Made by a program: the position numbers and the translations under genes. From positions 632,463 to 696,462 of the forward strand of contig QAOA01006876.1 in NCBI GenBank assembly GCA_003255065.1: a stretch of DNA of 64,000 nucleotides, in the 5' to 3' direction. Shown here in pieces: positions 52,780-64,000 of the stretch. Numbering within the stretch: position 1 is the first letter of the stretch; each line of letters starts with the position of its first letter. Below the pieces are notes generated by a model, which searched no databases, was not told where the DNA came from, and saw nothing but the letters and a program-made list of their open reading frames with translations. The DNA is from Cercis canadensis (Eukaryota > Streptophyta > Magnoliopsida > Fabales > Fabaceae).

Positions 52780-55148
52780 ATGGACAGAGTTATTCAACCT
52801 CCTTTGGTAATTTCTTTATATACTCTTTTCCTGTTTTTTCTGCCCTAGTTTATACCACACCATTTTTAGTTTGAGATAAACGAATGCGAAGTTGGTCACT
52901 TGATTGGGCTTTCCTTTATATGGCCATTTCTTAAAAGAGATTGTTTTTCAATGTTTAGTCGAGTTTAGAGCTCTTGATTATCCATGCCAGTGATTATTCA
53001 TCTTGACTTTTGTCCTAGTTTTGCTGTTTCCACTGAAGCTTCAGGAAATTGCAAATTTTCTTTTATTTTTACTTGAAGGATTCTTGTTTTTCTAAAAAGT
53101 TGGGACTCTTTTCTATTGAATGCCATTGATTATTGAACATTTTTTCTTTTACTCTTCTATCTGTTGCCTTTAAATATTTGGATGCGCCTCCGACTGGATC
53201 AGCCAGCTATAATTTATAGTTTTCTTTTTCTTTGAATTGTTAGGATGATGTTGCTTATGTTTTTGTCCAGATCAGATGAGAATATTAGAAAATGCACGAA
53301 ATAAATGTTATGTCAAAATGGGTTGCGTAGAAAAGGATAATGTATTGGACAACCCCCACTGCAAATCCTCAGTAATTTGAGATCTCTCCTGGTTTTGCCT
53401 AAATGGTTAAGCATGATTTTTATCCTGAATAGTTGGGATTGTGGGACAGTAAACTCTGAAATATAAAGGCATCAATAGGCTTCAGGTTTGTGCATGGTGA
53501 CATATTCTACATCCATGGACTTGATTCGGGCCTCATTACATAAAGTTTAAATGCCTTGTTGTACACCAATTCATGTTGGTCAAATTTCATCTGAGTATTT
53601 GAAATCTGATTATAGAGCTTTTTTCATAATTTATATCAATGAAATTTGTATATGCGACTGTATTCAAACCTGAGACATTGCTCTCATTTATTGATGGTCA
53701 GGATATAGGTAGAGAATGTGCTCTATCTGCTGCTTCTCAGTGTTGATTGTATTTGATGATGAGCCTGAGATATTTGATAATATCTCATGTTGAGTTTATA
53801 TGCTACAAAATAATAAGAAATTAAACTGCCTTACTTTTAGTTGAGAAAGAAGCTGAATGAATGTTCTTTTTCAAATCTGTTTGTGCAGGTTGATACGACA
53901 GCATGTTTATGCAGAGTAGATACAGGCCTAAAAACTGTTGCTGGAGCAAAGAAGTATGTCCCTGGAACAAAGCTCTGTCTTCAGCCTGACATTAAACCGT
54001 CCATTCACCCAACTAGAAGCAAGCCAGCACGAGGTGACAGAAGCCGCAATCAGTCCCCCCTACTCCCGGGACTCCCCGATGATCTTGCTATTGCTTGCCT
54101 AATCCGAGTCCCAAGGGTTGAACACCGTAAACTTCGGCTAGTCTGCAAAAGATGGTACCGCCTCTTGGCTGGTAACTTCTTTTACTCACTCCGGAAAAGT
54201 CTTGGAATTGCAGAGGAATGGATATATGTCATTAAGAGAGACCGAGATGGCAAAATCTCATGGCATGCTTTCGATCCTGTGTACCAACTCTGGCAGCCCC
54301 TCCCTCCTGTTCCTAAGGAATACTCAGAAGCCCTTGGTTTTGGTTGTGCTGTTCTCAGTGGCTGTCACCTCTACTTGTTTGGTGGCAAAGACCCTCTCAA
54401 GGGATCCATGAGACGAGTCATTTTTTATAGTGCTAGGACAAATAAATGGCACCGTGCCCCAGATATGCTTCGTAGGCGACACTTTTTTGGCTCCTGTGTC
54501 ATAAACAACTGCTTGTATGTGGCTGGCGGGGAGAATGAAGGTGTGCACCGGTCCTTGAGGTCAGCTGAAGTCTATGATCCCAACAAGAACCGATGGTCAT
54601 TTATTTCAGATATGAGCACTGCAATGGTGCCTTTCATAGGAGTTGTATATGAGGGGAAGTGGTACCTAAAGGGACTTGGTTCGCATCGGCAGGTTCTGAG
54701 TGAGATGTACCAACCAGAGAGTGATAGCTGGTGTCCTGTTTATGATGGAATGGTTACTGGCTGGAGGAACCCTAGCGCTACCCTTAATGGACAGCTCTAT
54801 GCCTTAGACTGCAAGGATGGCTGCAAACTCAGAGTTTATGATGAAGGGAGTGATTCCTGGAGTAAGCATATTGACAGTAAAATGCATCTGGGGAACTCAC
54901 GGGCTCTGGAGGCAGCTGCTCTTGTCCCCCTCAATGGAAAACTTTGTATCATCCGGAACAATATGAGCATTTCTCTGGTTGATGTTTCCAAATTTGAAGA
55001 TTTAAGAGGATCTTCTGCTGAACATTTATGGGAAACTATTGCAGGGAAAGGACAGTTCAAGACTTTGGTAACAAATCTCTGGTCTAGCCTGGCTGGGCGA
55101 AACCGACTTAAAAGTCACATAGTTCATTGTCAGGTTCTTCAAGCTTAG
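52780..55148 (+). CDS. F-box/kelch-repeat protein (SAGL1-type)
   Basis: Two coding exons: a 27-base first exon at 52780-52806 (MDRVIQPPL) and 53889-55148, joined in phase 0 across a 1.08 kb intron. The product is 428 residues. The F-box lies at about 68-112 (LLPGLPDDLAIACLIRVP, then LRLVCKRWYRL). Kelch repeats follow, with LYLFGGKD, NKWHRAPDM, CLYVAGGENEG, AEVYDPNKNRW and SDSWCPV as repeat signatures. The F-box would join an SCF ubiquitin ligase through SKP1 while the kelch propeller binds the substrate. The whole length, including the SHIVHCQVLQA end, matches the protein I recall as At1g55270 (SAGL1), linked to cuticular wax and phenylpropanoid enzyme turnover. Substrate identity here is inferred from homology only. 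Confidence 0.93.
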
Positions 55149-57346
55149 TGGTTGTATAGTGCTGGAGAATCGATAATGAGCTTTGGCTAACAGCATCTCA
55201 TCTAAATGGTATTTGCATGTGTGAAGCTAGGCCAGAGCTTGCTAGATGACAAAGGTGCATGATCTACTCAAACCTTAGGGATCATTTTCATCATCAGAGC
55301 TGATACTGATACATAGATGAGATGTTCTACTAATCATATAGTGTTTACAGATATTGATACATAGCTTTGAAATGTTCAAAATTGAGTAGGCCATATCCCA
55401 GGTCTCATGGTTTATTGATTTGGTTGTTGTTTTACTGCAAGCAATGTCTACCATGAAAGTGAATGACCCCATGAAGCGGGTGTTTTTTTTTTTTTGGCAC
55501 GTGGTGTTTTCTCTTTTTTGTTTGGGTTGGGCAGAAACCGTTGCTTCAACCATTATGATTATGGACTTCTCCACCAAAGATATTATAACTGACAGATATT
55601 ATTTAATGTAAAGCAGCGACCATGAAAGATACTGATGCACAATGTATTAACCATTCGAGTTCAACATGATTAGTTATCATGAAGTGCAGAAATGATATGA
55701 ATGGATCCTCTTTTTTTGTTGTCTGGGCCAATAATGACAGAAAATTATGGTGTGTATAATAATACATAATACTAAGTGAAATGTTATTCTCATTATTACA
55801 TATTTTACTATTTTTCACTAATATTAATTTGGGTTATACGAATTTAAAACTAAGTTTACTTAAACTTTTTTTGTTACAGTTTTTTAGTTGTGGAGTCGAC
55901 ATTTATCTACTAATAAGAATCTTGAGTTGAGCGAGTTCCGAGGAATTTGATTTAAACAGACCACCACTTCTAAGAATCTAAATTATGGTGGCATGAATTT
56001 GGAGAATATACCTTCCAAAAGAATAAGTAAGGTTATTCAAGTGATACTATCTAAGTTATTTTATATATAAAAAAAAAAAAAAAAACTTGTGTCGGTTTGG
56101 GTATACTACAGCCAGTCAGCCACTAGATTTTAATCATAAAATCTTGGATGCTGAAATTGTGAGTGTGTCATAGGCTATAGCTATGTTCATGCTTTATCCA
56201 TTTTAGTTGGATTTCTTAAATAAAACTGAAAATTGAAATTTCAAAAAAAAAAATCAAGTTATTAATTAATCCATCATGCAAATTAATTGGCGGGTATTGT
56301 TATAGTTTTGGTAACATAAAATAGTTTTCGAAATATGCTTGTTGGCAAGAGATCAGTTGTACATCCGTTGAATGAATACTGTATTAAGCTGAAAAGAATA
56401 ATCATTACTCTGTTATGTTATGTTATATAATATAATTTTTAGTCAACATATGATTAATGATATCCCAGTCTTTTTTTTTTTTTTTTTTTTTNTTTTTTTT
56501 TTTTTTGGTTTATACCCAGAATATTTTCACATATTTTAGATACGAGACTAATCTCTGTTCAGAACGAGAGCAATAACCGATAAATCCCTTTCAACAAATA
56601 CGATTCCAAGGATTTAAACTCATAATCTTTGACTTAGAAAGCCTTGAGATTCAGCCTACTTCCACTTAACCAACCCTTTGTTGGTATGTTTTCTCGGTCT
56701 TTATTGCTATAGTGTTTAGATTTGAAGCTTCAATTGCTAATCTTTTCAGTATCCGAACCATGACTGTGGCTACTATGATCAAGTTTAGACTGAGTTCTAT
56801 TTTCTGGTTCCTAAATTATATCCTTCATCTGAGATGTTTTTCATAAAGCCAGTTATAATTATCTCAATTCTTTGTTATTTTATTATTTTAGGATGGCTAT
56901 AAGGTGCCCAGAGCTTGTATCACCTAAAAACTAAATAAATAACTGGATTGAAAAAATTCGAAGTATCGAGACAAGACATGGATGAAAGCGATAAGGCCCT
57001 TTATATCAAAGAGAAATAAAAGTTATAAGACAAGGAATGATTTATAACGCCCTAGGCCTAGGGGCAAAAAAGAAAAACGCCAATGTATAAGACGCAAATT
57101 TGTAACTTTTAGTGTCATGAAAGAAAGAGGAGAAAGAATAATAAATTAATCAGATAGCCTATGTTTCAGGATTACAACAGTAAGGCAATGGGGGTCCCTA
57201 AAGCTCAAACACTTTGTTTAATTTTGTTATTGTTGTCCACAAATGGCTACAAAAGATATTTTACACAAATATCTAACTACATTAGGGACCTCTTGCTCAT
57301 GCTAAAAACTTATAAAAAACCCTACTAGTGATAAGAGAAGCAGAAT
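55149..57346. other. Intergenic between convergent F-box and kinase genes
   Basis: Contains the 3' untranslated regions of both neighbours, a SINE-like element with a long T tract (56471-56676), and an N at 56492. No supported gene. Confidence 0.45.
56471..56676 (-). repeat. tRNA-derived SINE, copy 2
   Basis: On the minus strand the head reads GGTTGGTTAAGTGG (A-box, 56662-56675). About 41 bases on comes GAGTTTAAATCC (B-box, 56610-56621), then a conserved body and a poly(A) tail seen as a T run at 56471-56506. This is the expected order for a plant SINE. The body matches 28185-28360. An N at 56492 lies in the tail, so its length is unreliable. Confidence 0.65.
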
Positions 57347-63822
<6,476 letters not shown>

Positions 63823-64000
63823 GAATTCCCCTTGCTGATTCAATCGCACCAAGTTGCAGATTCTTGACTGCGTTAAGGGAGCTGAGCTTAGGGAGGAAAA
63901 ACCGAAGAAGAAGATTCGATAATGAAAAAGGAATTCAAGAAAAAGGGAAGGAAAACGTTGGAGAAGTGGCGGGTATTGTATTCTTTTGTCCCCCGACTGA
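63823..64000. other. Leader and promoter of the ethanolamine kinase gene
   Basis: Minus-strand upstream DNA of the kinase. No in-frame ATG extends the protein. The sequence is purine-rich on the plus strand, meaning a pyrimidine-rich leader on the transcribed strand. Confidence 0.4.

Overview
This is a stretch of nuclear genome from a eudicot plant, probably a woody rosid. It is AT-rich, and its genes are cut by many short T-rich GT-AG introns. Every recognisable protein has a close Arabidopsis counterpart, and the intergenic DNA carries MITEs, SINE-like units and microsatellites. I resolved thirteen protein-coding genes exon by exon from phase-consistent splice sites, one MIR319/159-family microRNA hairpin, and one broken gene fragment. 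Isolated single N characters mark assembly joins.

Layout, left to right. (1) 1-5128 is mostly gene-free; a leader-like exon with a good splice donor at 2365 points left, out of the window. (2) 5129-6958 (+) encodes a three-finger CCCH protein. (3) 8160-12219 (+) encodes the NUDT19-type NADH pyrophosphatase, convergent with (4) an Asp/Glu racemase-family gene at 12690-13796 (-). (5) 16142-21342 (+) encodes mitochondrial NADH-cytochrome b5 reductase (13 exons, one with a GC donor). (6) 22667-25784 (+) encodes a second, unrelated CCCH protein. (7) 29053-29448 (+) encodes a MASS-type MAPK substrate. (8) 32688-34126 (-) encodes an LC8 dynein light chain-like protein with a repeated N-terminal extension. 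(9) 35136-35675 holds an inositol-tetrakisphosphate kinase fragment enclosed by inverted repeats. (10) 37251-37319 is the MIR319-like hairpin. (11) 38254-39017 (-) encodes a glyoxalase I-family protein, divergent from (12) MED17 at 40574-44220 (+). (13) 46648-48827 (+) encodes a four-pass TMEM128-like membrane protein. (14) 52780-55148 (+) encodes an F-box/kelch protein of the SAGL1 type, convergent with (15) ethanolamine kinase at 57347-63822 (-).

The genes do not form a single pathway or operon. They are housekeeping and regulatory functions: nucleotide clean-up, redox, RNA binding, transcription, protein turnover and phospholipid synthesis. From memory of Arabidopsis locus numbers, NUDT19, the reductase, the LC8 gene and MED17 match a chromosome 5 series (At5g20070, 20080, 20110, 20170). 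The racemase, MASS and glyoxalase genes match a chromosome 1 series (At1g15410, 15400, 15380). The window therefore looks like an unfractionated ancestral block.

The most interesting items are the unusually compact MIR319-like hairpin, the kinase fragment inside inverted repeats, the GC-AG intron, and the RKS-x-S repeats on the LC8 protein. I found no new multi-gene system.
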